From Prosopocoilus inquinatus (taxonomy: Eukaryota; Arthropoda; Insecta; Coleoptera; Lucanidae): a DNA stretch of 64,000 nucleotides. The position numbers and the translations under genes were made by a program. Positions 8,916 through 19,385 of the stretch are shown here, piece by piece (the stretch's first letter is position 1; each line of letters starts with the position of its first letter). Below the pieces are notes generated by a model. It was not told where the DNA came from, did no database searches, and saw only the letters and a list, made by a program, of their open reading frames with translations. The stretch lies in the NCBI GenBank assembly GCA_036172665.1, contig CM069874.1, positions 53,364,707 through 53,428,706 of the forward strand, read 5' to 3'.

Positions 8916-11900
8916 ATGAGTGACAATCACAATTTTCAAGTAAGTTTCGAGAAACTCGAAGGAAGATCCAATTATGCAAACTGGAAATTTGGGATGAAAA
9001 TGGCTTTAATACATGACAATTTGTGGCAATGCATAGAAGGCGATGACAGTAAACTATCGACAGACGAACGATTTCGGAAGGAGCAGAAAGCATTAGCAAA
9101 AATATGCTTGATGATTAAACCTTGTGCCTACCCGTTCGTAAGGGATTGTAAAACAGCTAAAGAAGCATGGGAAAATTTACAAAAAGTGTATGATGACAGA
9201 GGTCTCACCAGGCGATTAACGTTAATGCGTCGTATTGCCAGTATAAAATTGGTGAATTTTGCAAATATGGACCAGTATGTCAGTGAAATCATTGCAGTGT
9301 CGCAGCGATTAGCAGATATGGAAGCAGGTTTGGACGATGAATTTGTGGCAGTTATCATGCTAAGTGGTCTAACGTCTGCATATGATCCTATGGTCATGGC
9401 TATTGAAAGCAGCGGTCAAAAAATAACAAGTGATTTTGTGAAGTCAAAACTTTTACAAGAACACAAAGAAAATATTGAAGCTTTACCATCTACCAGCAGC
9501 GAATCAGCATTGCATGTCAAAAAGCATCCGCAAAACAAAAAGAAAATGGTTTGTTACAAGTGTGGGCAACCAGGTCATTTTAAGAATGTATGTCCCATGA
9601 ATAAATTAAAGGAGAAAAACAAAACAGTCATAAGTCCTTTCAAGCCTAATAATAATAAAGCTTTGCATATTTGCCTGAATGCAAATGTAGATAAATCAGA
9701 GGAATGGATTGTCGATTCTGGTGCAACAGCACATATGACTTGTAGAAAGGATTGGCTATGTAACTTCTCCAGAAAAGATTTAAAAGTAACTGTAGCGAAC
9801 AATGCAAGCATAAATAGTGATGGTGTTGGTAATGTAAAAATAATTACGCGTGGTGGAGAAAATGAGGTGATGAATGTGCTTCATGTACCTTCACTGAAGA
9901 CAAACTTATTGTCTGTCGAACAAATGGTGCAAAAAGGTTTCACTGTCATTTTTAATCAATATGGATGTAAAGTTCTTGATGATAAAAATTGTAATATCAA
10001 TGGAACTACAATCATCGAAGGTATTCGTCAAGATGGGCTATTTAAAATTAGCACAAAAAATGATGAAGCCTGTTATTCAGCAAACACTAACAGTCAGGAT
10101 GACATAATTTGGCACTTAAGATTAGGACATTTAAACCGTGTTAGTATGAATTTACTTAAAAATGGTTTAGCAGAAGGTGTTAAATTTTCTAATGCAAAAT
10201 CAGAACCTTGCATAGCATGCATTGAAGGAAAGCAAGCAAGATTACCCTTCAAGAAAAATAAAAACAGAAGAGCAGAAGGCGTTCTAGATATAATTCACTC
10301 AGATTTGTGTGGACCAATGCCCTGTGCGTCTTGGAATGGTGCAAAGTACGTACTTACCTTTATTGATGATTTTACTCGAAAAATATTCGTATATTTTATA
10401 AGGAGTAAAGATAATGTCAAAGATATTTTCCCAGAATTTGTGAGTAAAGTAGAAAGAGAGACAGAAAGAAAAGTAAAATGTCTTAAATCTGATAACGGCG
10501 GAGAGTACGCAAACAGAGTCATGGAAGAATACATGAAGTCAAAGGGTATAAAGCATCAAACTACTGTGCCATATAACCCTGAACAAAACGGTATTGCAGA
10601 AAGGACCAATAGAACCTTAACTGAAATGGCGAGAAGTATGATCAAGGAATCTGGTTGTGATGAAAGAATGTGGGCAGAAGCTGTAAATACTGCGGCTTAT
10701 CTCAAGAATCGTTCTCCCCATAAGGCAATTCCTGGCAAAACACCTGAGGAGTTGTGGTCAGGAAGAAAGGTTAATTTGAGTCATTTGCGTATCTTCGGAT
10801 GTATCTGTTACAATTATATTCCCGATCAGTTTAGAAGAAAATGGGATGCTAAAGGAAAACCATATATTTTTGTTGGATATTGTGAAGATACAAAAGACTA
10901 CAGGCTATTTAATCCAGAAAAACCGAAGGCAATAACAAAGGGAAGAAATGTCAGATTCATAGAAAACAAATTTTGGAACAAAAAAGAAGATATTGCAAAT
11001 AACAAGACTAATGTAATACCTATTAACCGAAACATTATTGATACTGAAGAAAACATATCAGATGGAATTGAATTTGAAGAGGATGCAAAAGACATGGTAG
11101 AACCAGAAGAGCCTGCTGAAGAAACAATTGACAGAAGTATCACTGAAGAAGGCACATTAAGAAGGTCACTCAGGCTGAAGAAATCAAAAGAGTATCCAGA
11201 ATATGTAGTGTACATGGCAGAAGCAGACGACCCCATTGATGTCAAGGATGCACTGACACGTGACGATAGTGATGGGTGGAAAGCAGCCATGCAAAGTGAA
11301 TTTCAGTCTTTAATGGATAATAAGGCATGGACTCTAGTGAAGAGGCCAGCAAATGAAAGTGTAGTTAAAAACAAGTGGGTGTTTAAGTTAAAAAGTTTGC
11401 CAGATGGTTCAATGAAACATAAGGCAAGATTGGTTGCTAAAGGATTTACACAAACATTTGGCCAAGATTACCATGAAACTTTTTCCCCAGTCGTTAGAAA
11501 TTCAACGTTAAGAATTCTGTTTGGAATAGCTGCAAAAATGAATTTAAATATTTTTCACTTTGATGTAGAGACAGCATTTCTTAACGGAAATTTAGAAGAA
11601 CAGGTTTTTATGGAACAACCTGAAGGTTTCATAACTCCTGGAAATGAAAATAAAGTTTGTTTATTGCATAAAGCAATATATGGCCTTAAACAATCCTCCA
11701 GAGTTTGGAACGTGACGGTTGTTGAAACTTTATTAGATTTAGGTTTTAGTCAATCGAAGTACGAACCTTGCGTATTTATTAGAAACAACGAAGACAAAAT
11801 CGTTATTATTACAGTGTATGTTGATGATTTTTTAATATTCTGTAATAGTAACGCAGAGAAGCAAGTGTTAAGGAAACTATTGTCAGAAAGATTTAAAGTT

Positions 11901-12770
11901 AAAGATTTAGGAGAGGCGAAACAATGTATTGGCATTAGTATTGAGAGATATGTTGATAAGAAGACAATTTCAATTCATCAGAAAAAATGCATTTTGTCAT
12001 TACTGCGGAAATATAACATGCTTGATTGTAAACTCGCAAAAACACCATTGGAAGTTAATTTAAAATTAGAAAAATGTAATGATGTAGATTTGTCACTTCC
12101 TTATCAAAAACTTGTAGGTGCATTGTTATATTTATCCGTCAATACTAGACCTGATATAACTTTTGCCGTTAATTTTATGAGTCAGTTTAATAATGGTTAT
12201 AGTAAAGTTCATTGGAATCATCTTAAAAGAATTTTGAGATATTTGAAGGCTACTATTGACTTTAAACTTGTATTCAATGGTAATTTTAAATTTGAACTTA
12301 CAGGTTTTGTAGACTCTGATTGGGCAAATGATCAAGATCGCAAATCTTACAGCGGTTTTGTGTACACGTTAAGTGGTACAGCTGTTTATTGGGAAGCTAA
12401 GAAACAATCTTGTGTAGCTCTCTCCAGTACTGAAGCCGAATATATTGCTATGACAGAAGCTTCAAAAGAAGCTGTATACCTGAAAAGCTTCTTGAGTGAA
12501 CTAGGTTTTGACGTTAAAATTGATTTGTACAACGACAATCAAAGTTCACAGAAATTAGTATATAATCCTATCTTTCATAATAGAACTAAACATATTAGTG
12601 TCAGATATCATTTTATTAGGGACATTGTTGACAGAGGTGTAATTGCTGTTCATTATAAGTCAACAGATAAAATGATTGCTGACGTATTCACAAAAGGCTT
12701 AAGTTCTCCTAAACATTATTTTTGCGTGAATGGATTTGGATTACTTAAGAGCACTGTTAAATTTGAATGA
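8916..12770 (+). CDS. Copia Gag-Pol polyprotein, intact
   Basis: 1,284 residues from the first ATG of the frame (AAAAATGAG at 8916; the frame is open from 8856 but with no earlier ATG). Gag region with the UBN2-type signature FEKLEGRSNYANWK near the start. A CCHC zinc knuckle, CYKCGQPGHFKNVC, lies near residue 213. Aspartic protease motif WIVDSGATAHM is near residue 265. The GAG-pre-integrase motif WHLRLGHLNR is followed by the integrase with its DDE residues in HSDLCG, KSDNGGEY and EQNGIAERTN. Reverse transcriptase follows, with LVAKGFTQ and the catalytic YVDDFLIF. RNase H has FVDSDWAND and STEAEYIAM. All catalytic residues I can check are present and no break is seen. The product makes virus-like particles and integrates cDNA; Gag-only product in Drosophila copia arises by splicing, which I did not resolve here. 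Confidence 0.96.
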   Translation: MSDNHNFQVSFEKLEGRSNYANWKFGMKMALIHDNLWQCIEGDDSKLSTDERFRKEQKALAKICLMIKPCAYPFVRDCKTAKEAWENLQKVYDDRGLTRRLTLMRRIASIKLVNFANMDQYVSEIIAVSQRLADMEAGLDDEFVAVIMLSGLTSAYDPMVMAIESSGQKITSDFVKSKLLQEHKENIEALPSTSSESALHVKKHPQNKKKMVCYKCGQPGHFKNVCPMNKLKEKNKTVISPFKPNNNKALHICLNANVDKSEEWIVDSGATAHMTCRKDWLCNFSRKDLKVTVANNASINSDGVGNVKIITRGGENEVMNVLHVPSLKTNLLSVEQMVQKGFTVIFNQYGCKVLDDKNCNINGTTIIEGIRQDGLFKISTKNDEACYSANTNSQDDIIWHLRLGHLNRVSMNLLKNGLAEGVKFSNAKSEPCIACIEGKQARLPFKKNKNRRAEGVLDIIHSDLCGPMPCASWNGAKYVLTFIDDFTRKIFVYFIRSKDNVKDIFPEFVSKVERETERKVKCLKSDNGGEYANRVMEEYMKSKGIKHQTTVPYNPEQNGIAERTNRTLTEMARSMIKESGCDERMWAEAVNTAAYLKNRSPHKAIPGKTPEELWSGRKVNLSHLRIFGCICYNYIPDQFRRKWDAKGKPYIFVGYCEDTKDYRLFNPEKPKAITKGRNVRFIENKFWNKKEDIANNKTNVIPINRNIIDTEENISDGIEFEEDAKDMVEPEEPAEETIDRSITEEGTLRRSLRLKKSKEYPEYVVYMAEADDPIDVKDALTRDDSDGWKAAMQSEFQSLMDNKAWTLVKRPANESVVKNKWVFKLKSLPDGSMKHKARLVAKGFTQTFGQDYHETFSPVVRNSTLRILFGIAAKMNLNIFHFDVETAFLNGNLEEQVFMEQPEGFITPGNENKVCLLHKAIYGLKQSSRVWNVTVVETLLDLGFSQSKYEPCVFIRNNEDKIVIITVYVDDFLIFCNSNAEKQVLRKLLSERFKVKDLGEAKQCIGISIERYVDKKTISIHQKKCILSLLRKYNMLDCKLAKTPLEVNLKLEKCNDVDLSLPYQKLVGALLYLSVNTRPDITFAVNFMSQFNNGYSKVHWNHLKRILRYLKATIDFKLVFNGNFKFELTGFVDSDWANDQDRKSYSGFVYTLSGTAVYWEAKKQSCVALSSTEAEYIAMTEASKEAVYLKSFLSELGFDVKIDLYNDNQSSQKLVYNPIFHNRTKHISVRYHFIRDIVDRGVIAVHYKSTDKMIADVFTKGLSSPKHYFCVNGFGLLKSTVKFE

Positions 12771-12776
12771 CAGATT

Positions 12777-12785
12777 AAGGGGAAG
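12777..12785 (+). promoter_or_regulatory. Polypurine tract of copia
   Basis: AAGGGGAAG lies immediately before the 3' LTR, the expected place for plus-strand primer formation. Confidence 0.85.
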
Positions 12786-12989
12786 TGTTGAGTTTATAAT
12801 CATTTAATCAGTCATTCAATATTGTTTGAGTATTGTAAATACATACTTAATCAAGTTAGTTTATGTCATATTTTTTTAATATGTATCGTCTAGTCTATGC
12901 ATCAAGCTTTAGTTTGTAATTGCAAAATTTTGAAAAAGTTCTTGCAATAAATACATTGAAGTAAGTGTTATCGTCACTGCCAACCAACA
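12786..12989 (+). repeat. 3' LTR of copia element
   Basis: 204 bp, same start TGTTGAG and end CAACA as the 5' LTR, no difference seen; followed by the GAAGT duplication at 12990-12994. Confidence 0.95.
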
Positions 12990-12994
12990 GAAGT

Positions 12995-13494
12995 TAGATA
13001 AAAGATCGATAAGGAAAATAAATATTGGGAAAGTACATTTGTTTTCAACAGATATTTAAATTTCTTGATTTGAAAGTGCTACCGCCCACGGCGCGCGTCT
13101 TGGCGCCGGATTGCCTTGCAACCCGTATCGATACACCACTGGTTACGCGGTTTGATTTTTCGTGTGACTTTCACAGAATAGAATCGTATCTAATCTAATT
13201 TTTTAATGTTTATTTTTGAAGTCAAATTCAAAATCAAATAGAAAATCAGATTTTTAAATGTTTAACGAAATATCAACTTTTGTATTATCGCAATCCGTTC
13301 AGGATGGTTCTAAAAAGTTATTTTCTAACTATCGATAGGTTTTCTGGCGAACACCCTACATACATGTTTTTTTTTCTTTACTTTTATCTGGAGTAGCTGC
13401 GGCCTACGTACGTACACCCTGTATATTAAGCAATAGTTCCATCAAAATGTGTTAATACAGCTTTGCTTGTAATTTATTTTTTATTTACTATTTT
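12995..13494. other. Non-coding DNA with a possible transposon end
   Basis: A GC-rich patch (13080-13145, with GGCGCGCG and GGCGCCGG) and a Tc1/mariner-like end ACACCCTGTATA near 13420 are visible. No gene. Confidence 0.35.
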
Positions 13495-13502
13495 ATTATA
13501 TG

Positions 13503-13711
13503 CAGGGAAAAGAATTCGGGCCACTTACTTCGCGAACGGACGAAAATTTAGTACTCGGACTGTATCAGCCTTGCCTAACGCGAACACTCGCATTACACTC
13601 TTTCCCCTCCTACTTAATAACAATTCAGAGCCACAGGAAAGTGGCAAGAAAATAAATAATACAATCGGCGTAAAAAGCGTCCAATACAAAGTGGCTAAAT
13701 TCTTTTCCCTG
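13503..13711. mobile_element. hAT-type MITE, copy 1 (copy 2 at 52953)
   Basis: Flanked by perfect 8-bp ATTATATG (13495-13502 and 13712-13719). Ends CAGGGAAAAGAATT and, inverted, CAGGGAAAAGAATTT. 209 bp, no coding capacity. Same family and orientation as 52953-53146. Confidence 0.85.
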
Positions 13712-14339
13712 ATTATATGATATGATCTACTAAAAAAGGAAATAAATAACTCACCCCTCTACTTTCCAAACTGCATATCGATGAGGAACTGTAACAATAT
13801 GCACATTTATACATTTATTAAATTAAATCCAGAAAAACTATGATTTTACTCACCCTACCGTTTTACGAAGCGTGCAGTTCTAGTGCCGAAAATCCTCCAA
13901 CCAGCAACCACAATACACACACACACACGCACTAAAAGGGAAGAAAAAAGCAATTACAAAAATTGTAAAGTCTCAATAAATTAATAACTTAAAAAGCTTA
14001 ATTTGAAAGATTACATACATTCTAAACAATTTTTAATAAATCAGTCGTGAAAAGATGGATAATAACATGAAAAAAAAATTTCATTGGGTTTCAGGTTAAT
14101 TGTGCTGTACGCAAGTAACGCTAAACAGTACTGTATGATTAACTGATAAATCATACCAAGTATCAAGGCCATTACATTTGAGTTACTCTTTAAAAATGCT
14201 TACAAAATAAATTTTGATGTCATTTTTCACAGAAACAAAGGTCTTTTAGATATAATTGTTAATGAAAGTTCTAGTACTTTAAGAAGTTCCGAAGTTATCA
14301 AGATTAAACCTGAATCATCTTGCATATAACCTGCAGTTT
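13712..14339. other. Non-coding DNA with a CA microsatellite at 13914-13932
   Basis: ACACACACACACACGCAC at about 13916; otherwise AT-rich with no supportable gene. Confidence 0.4.
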
Positions 14340-14960
14340 TTGTAAGTCAGAAAATGTTCACTTTTTGAAACTTAAATAAATAAAATTAGGTTAACATCAC
14401 TGAATATTAACAATGCGAGTGAGTTGCTATTCGTTTCGAAAGTACTACGAGCTTGAATTTCAATTTAAATGTTTGGCAAGGATATATCGCAGATGATTTA
14501 ATTTTTTTTTTACCTTTTCCACTATTACAGCAATTCTAGGAGCACAACACGATCACGTATATTATAATAAACAAACTGCTTCAATAATATTGCAAATTCG
14601 CTAATAAGAAAAGTTCGCACATCCTCTAGCGCTTAGCGATATCCGATAAGTTACTAACGTCAAGGGCCGATTAAGAAATGAAGGGATGGCCATGGAATGC
14701 TCAACGCTTGTTTTTGCGGGTTTTTGTGATCGTCCACTTGCACGCGAGAATTGCCAGCAGTGGGAGAATTTGATTTCCCTGAATAAATTCAATAACACGG
14801 ACTAAGCGAACTTACATTACAATATTGATTTGCTTGGAAATATAAATATCTGAGTGTCGTCCGAGTTTAATTTCATTGAAAAGAAAAATGCTTTGATTAC
14901 TTTATTTAAAATTCAATCGTTTAAGATCAAAAAACATGTATTTCTTAGAAAAATACGTCG
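14340..14960. repeat. Left arm of a long inverted repeat (right arm 17200-22640, interrupted)
   Basis: Reads TTTTGTAAGTCAGAAAATGTTCAC at its outer edge (given in part) and is matched, inverted, by the segments 22150-22640, 21703-21750, 21887-21927 and 17200-17254. Shared landmarks include CATCCTCTAGCGC against the divergent GGTGCTAGAG, GGGCCGATTAAGAAATGAAG against its complement, and GTGTCGTCCGAGTTTAAT against its complement. The left arm carries none of the three insertions seen in the right arm. The pair probably marks a large DNA transposon with long terminal inverted repeats. Confidence 0.7.
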
Positions 14961-15549
14961 TTATGGTTTTAATTATTAAATTTGAAACAAGAAACTAATG
15001 TCACGTTTGTCAAAATATTGAAAAACTAATAATAGAAATTAAAAATCAGTATCGCGTACTGAATTTTTAATAATTTATTTTTCGTTTCAAAATGAACACG
15101 ACAAAAAAAAATAAAAATCAATCTGCATCTTTTAGATTTGTTTCATATTGTACTCGTCTTCATTGTCAGGTACACTGTTTTTATATTATTTATTACATAA
15201 TAATAAATAAGAATAAGAATAAAAGATAAGAATAAGAATTTATTTTTATTTTATTTTTTGTTCTGTTCATTTTGAAACGATTCCTAAATTACTAAAAATT
15301 CGGTACGCACTACTGATTTTAAATTTAAATGATTATTACTCTTAATAACTAACAAAATAGCGAAACAACAAATTCTCAGATCATGAATAAAAACAAAGAA
15401 GAAAAAGAAAAAATGCAATACTGAAAGCCGCTTTTACAACCGGGAGAAACTTAACAAAAATGCTTCCTTTCAAAATTAATTATTTATAAATAACCTATCA
15501 AACTGTTACCGTCTAGAGTATTCATGCACTTAAATGTCTTTATATTTGG

Positions 15550-16970
15550 TTATCGAACCATGCAAAAATTATTGGAGCAAGAGCACTTCTAAAAATATCA
15601 TTAATATTTCGTTATATCGGATTATCAGAGAATGCTATAAATTTTTTTCATTCATACTTATGTGGACGTGTTCAAAAAGTTGTAATGAATGAAAAAGAAT
15701 CACAGCTGTTACAAATATCTAGAGGTGACCTACAAGGATCCGTATTAGGACCTCTTTTATATACAATTTATATATGTAACTTTCCTTCTTACATAAAATT
15801 TTGCACATGCTGATGATACGCAATTGCTGTACTCGTTTTATTCTGATAACCATAAAATGTCAAATAATCTCATCAATTTAGACTTATCTTCCTTGGCAGC
15901 TGCTTCCCTTAAACATTCTTTAGTTATTTAATCCTGAGAAATCATCAGCTGTACTGTTCAGTAGGAAACTAGAACATAATTAATTTGATTTAAAAATAAA
16001 TAACATGTCTATCAAATTCATCGCAGAGGCTAAGAATCTTGGATTAATTTTGGATAAAGAATTACGATTTAAATCACACATATCCAAATGTGTAACTTCT
16101 GCATATGCAGCTTTAAAAGTCATATGCAGTTACAGATATTATTTATCGCGAGTTGTTAAACAAATATTGTGTAATTCACTAGTGCTTTCAAAATTTAATT
16201 TCTGCTATGAAGTTTATGGGCCATGTATTGATGTTTTAACGCAAAGAACAAAATTCATGTCTACGTTTGATCCATGGTATTAGGAAATTTGACAGAAGTT
16301 CTCATACACTAAAACTGAGTAACTGGATCAATATGAGTGACAGAAGATTTCTTCATGCTTCATGAAAACGTGCTTTAGAAATTGATTCGAGCGTATGCAA
16401 AAGTGTATTGACGTGAAAGGCGAATACTTCGAAAAACAATGATACCGTTTACCAAATTTCATATGCGTTTTTCATACCGTTTCCAGAAACTTTTCCAGCA
16501 GCCCACGTAACACCACTTGCTCATAGAACGAGTTTTTTCGAAAGAAGTTTTTCTTACAATATTGCTTAACTGTATAACCTTATACCATCAGAATATAAAA
16601 AAATTGCGTGTTCATTCATTTAAATGTAAAATATTAGAAAAATTGAAAAAGTCTGACTAATAAATACGCTAAATAAAACTTTGTAATAATCACCAGCACC
16701 GTTGTGGAACTGCGAGTTCTACTTGTTCGTTTATTATTTTTAATGATTAAAAATTTACAACGAATAATAAGTAAATTTGTTTTCTGTTAATAAAATATAT
16801 ATATTTTTTAAGGTTTATGGGTTAAGTAAAAAAGCAGAGGTACTACGGTGCCGTAATATGTTTACTTCATCCATGGATTTTCCGTAACAATTGTATTATA
16901 ATTTTTCTAATTCAACTGTGTACACGTTATTGCTCTGTTATGGAAAATAAAGTTTATTATTATTATTATT
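15550..16970 (+). pseudogene. Dead non-LTR retrotransposon fragment (Jockey/CR1-like RT and 3' end)
   Basis: Translated segments match the reverse transcriptase of the element at 30237-32679. GLSENAINFFHSYL is near 15620. A damaged GVPQGS-type motif (reads GDLQGS) is near 15730. A DDTQL segment follows near 15810, then AEAKNLGLILDKELRF (16005-16283). The 3' end has AAATAAAG followed by a (TTA)n tail near 16950-16972, as in the other LINEs here. Stops and frameshifts break every frame. 5'-truncated, as usual for LINEs. Confidence 0.75.
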
Positions 16971-17601
16971 AATAAAAAATTTTCCACGTGGTGCGACATT
17001 TTTAGCTGTTACTATATAGAAAACCTCGGAAAATAACTTCAAATGCTTTTCGATAGCAGATGCCGCCCACACATAATGGTAATTTGAATTTTTCCAATAT
17101 TAAAAAATAAGTCAAATTTACTTAATAACAATCAAGAAAAGAGAGGAAAATTACTAGATTATTATTAATACCTCCTCATTTATTTAAACAAACCAATTGC
17201 TTTAAGTATTTTCTATAACAAAAATAAATGAAAATCATTGAATTTTAAATTAAGTAGGGGAGGGTGGTCCACAGTGAGACACATTTTGTCATTTGATTGG
17301 CAAGTACTCCAGTTTTTAGAAAAGGTGCGTTTTTTTGTATGCAATAGTTGAACAGGGAAATGATCAACCATTATGTGCAAAAATATTATTTTAAAACTAA
17401 GTTGAATTGCAATTAGGATTCTTTCTTTTTCAAATTCAAAGTGTCTCAGTGTGGAAATGCATTGTTCCACTATAAGACATGTTACATTCCACTATGAGAC
17501 AGTGCTACATGTATAAGTTAAGGAATAAAATTTGCGAATAAGAAACTATTTATTTTATTAACTCATGTTATTTATATTATAGGAGTATTAAATTTGTTAT
17601 A

Positions 17602-19357
17602 CACGGTGGCCAGAAAAATGCGGACAAACGCCACGCAGGCCAAATCTTTGTTTAATTCTGAGTTGACAATCTTAATTGAAAAAAGTAGTACAGTGCTTTC
17701 TTAAGTCACACGAGCAGCTTAAAAGAATTGTAAATTTGGCAACACCTAATCAGACAAGTACTGTGGTAGTAATCATTTTATTATTTACTATAAATCAGGT
17801 AAATACGCAAATTAGCAAGAATTTTATGTTAACATGGATACCAATTGTATTCAAATTTAAAGATAATATGAAAAAATTATAAGAACTGTTCAAATTGGTA
17901 GCCATCAGTTTCCAGACATAATTCCAATCTTCGAGGAAGCGAATTCAAAACGCGCTCCAACATATCCGGGGTGATTAATCGAACTGCTGCCGTAATTTTA
18001 TTAATTACATCCTCTTCGTTCACTGGAGGCGTTGCATAGACCTTTTCCTTTAAAAACCCCCAAACGAAAAAGTCCAGAGGATTAATATCGGGAGATCTTG
18101 CCGGCCATGCTATTGGACCGTTACGCCCTATCCACCGATTCGGAAAGTGTTCGTTTAACCAATCCCTAGAAATTCTGGCATTGTGAGCAGGGACTCCGTC
18201 ATGCATGTACAACATGTTGGGTCTCAAATTCAGTGGAATATTATCCAGTACTTCTTCTAAAACGTTAACGTACTCAATTCCATTTAGATGATTTGGAAGA
18301 AATATTGGTCCAACAACTCGGAGATTTAAAATCCCCAGCCAAACATTTACCGAAAATCTTCTCTGATGTCCAATTTCCCTTACTGCCTTGGGATTTTCGT
18401 CCGCCCAAAAATGAAAATTATGGCTATTAAAGACGCCATCTCTCGTAAACAAGCATTCGTCGCTCCAGAGAATATGCAATAAAAAGTTCGGCTCTTCTTG
18501 AATCCTTTGTAAAATATTGTTACAAAACATTCTTCTGTGCACATTATCGTTCACATACAAAGGCTGCACTTTCCTTGCATGAAACGGATGCAACAAATTT
18601 TGAGATAGTACTGAGTGCACTGTTGTTTTGCTAGGAATATTTAGTTCCCGAGCTATTTGTCTTGTGCTGGACGTCGGATCTTCGTAAACAGGATCCAATA
18701 TTTGCTCTTCTAATTAAACTGTTCGACGCCCTCTAGGTCTACCGGTGTTACGATAATTCGGTATAAAGGAGCCAGTTTCTCTAAATCGCTGATCCATTCT
18801 ACGGAACGTGTTGGTGGATGGATGTCGCCGTTGAGGATACCGTATTTGATATTCTTCTTTTGCCAAGTTTGCATTTCCATTGCAAAATCCGAATACCATA
18901 TACATGTCGGCGTATTCTCCAAAGGTAAACATTGTTCGGTACTAAGAACAGCACAAAATGTTTATCTTATTTCAAGAGCCAAATGTCACATGAGAAACGT
19001 CAAAAATTGACAACTACTTACTACTTTTAAACAAGCAGCCTTACAGTACCACGTTGCCATATGTACTTTAATTTCAAAAAAGCCAATGAAGAAATGTTAA
19101 AAATGTAAACCGTTGGTATTAATCGATTAGTTACATCAATGCATTTGAGATAATTCCATTTCTAAATTTCACCACAATGATTTTACATAGATAAATTTGA
19201 CGAATTTTGCTAAATTTTAGCCGTACATCTTAAGGTTTGATGGTCTCGTGCGCCTTAAGGAAGGACCGCATAACTTTTTTGGATTAAGATTATCGCCTCA
19301 GAATTGAACAAAGAATCGTTCTACCTGGCGTTTGTCCGCATTTTTCTGGCCACCGTG
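17602..19357 (-). mobile_element. mariner-type element nested in the pogo element
   Basis: Perfect 32-bp terminal inverted repeats at 17602-17633 and 19326-19357 (start CACGGTGGCCAGAAAAATGC), flanked by TA on both sides (17600-17601, 19358-19359). Length 1,756 bp. Perfect TIRs indicate a recent insertion, younger than the pogo element, whose own TIRs have diverged. Confidence 0.93.
17877..18932 (-). pseudogene. mariner transposase (DUF4817 + DDE), one in-frame stop
   Basis: Reads from ATG at 18932 (MFTFGEYADMYM) to the stop at 17877-17879, about 350 residues. The N-terminal DUF4817-type region is followed by a helix-turn-helix (STRQIARELNIPSKTTVHSVL). The DDE/D domain follows, with Asp in LWSDECLF, in MHDGVPAHN and in SPDINPLDFF. 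The last two are 36 residues apart. The only lesion I see is a TAA at 18714-18716; frame is kept on both sides. All catalytic residues are present. The two separate open frames left by the stop should not be read as two genes. Confidence 0.88.
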
Positions 19358-19385
19358 TATTATGAAAATAAGATTACGGGTTCAG

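Larger units (their letters stand above)
8564..12989 (+). mobile_element. Full-length Ty1/copia LTR retrotransposon
   Basis: A complete 4,426-bp element: 5' LTR 8564-8767, primer-binding site 8768-8781, one long polyprotein frame 8916-12770, polypurine tract 12777-12785, 3' LTR 12786-12989, and 5-bp GAAGT duplications. Reading the two 204-bp LTRs side by side I see no difference. Identical LTRs and an unbroken frame indicate a very recent insertion, probably polymorphic in the population. The PBS type and domain order protease-integrase-RT-RNase H place it in copia rather than gypsy or BEL. Confidence 0.97.

Noticed and set aside
18710..18922. Separate small gene in the mariner (another frame)
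   Set aside because: The correct N-terminal frame is 18932-18717, which continues in phase past the TAA into the DDE domain.
17877..18932. A domesticated transposase serving a host function
   Set aside because: Perfect TIRs and TA duplications surround it and it carries a nonsense codon, so it is simply a recent transposon copy.
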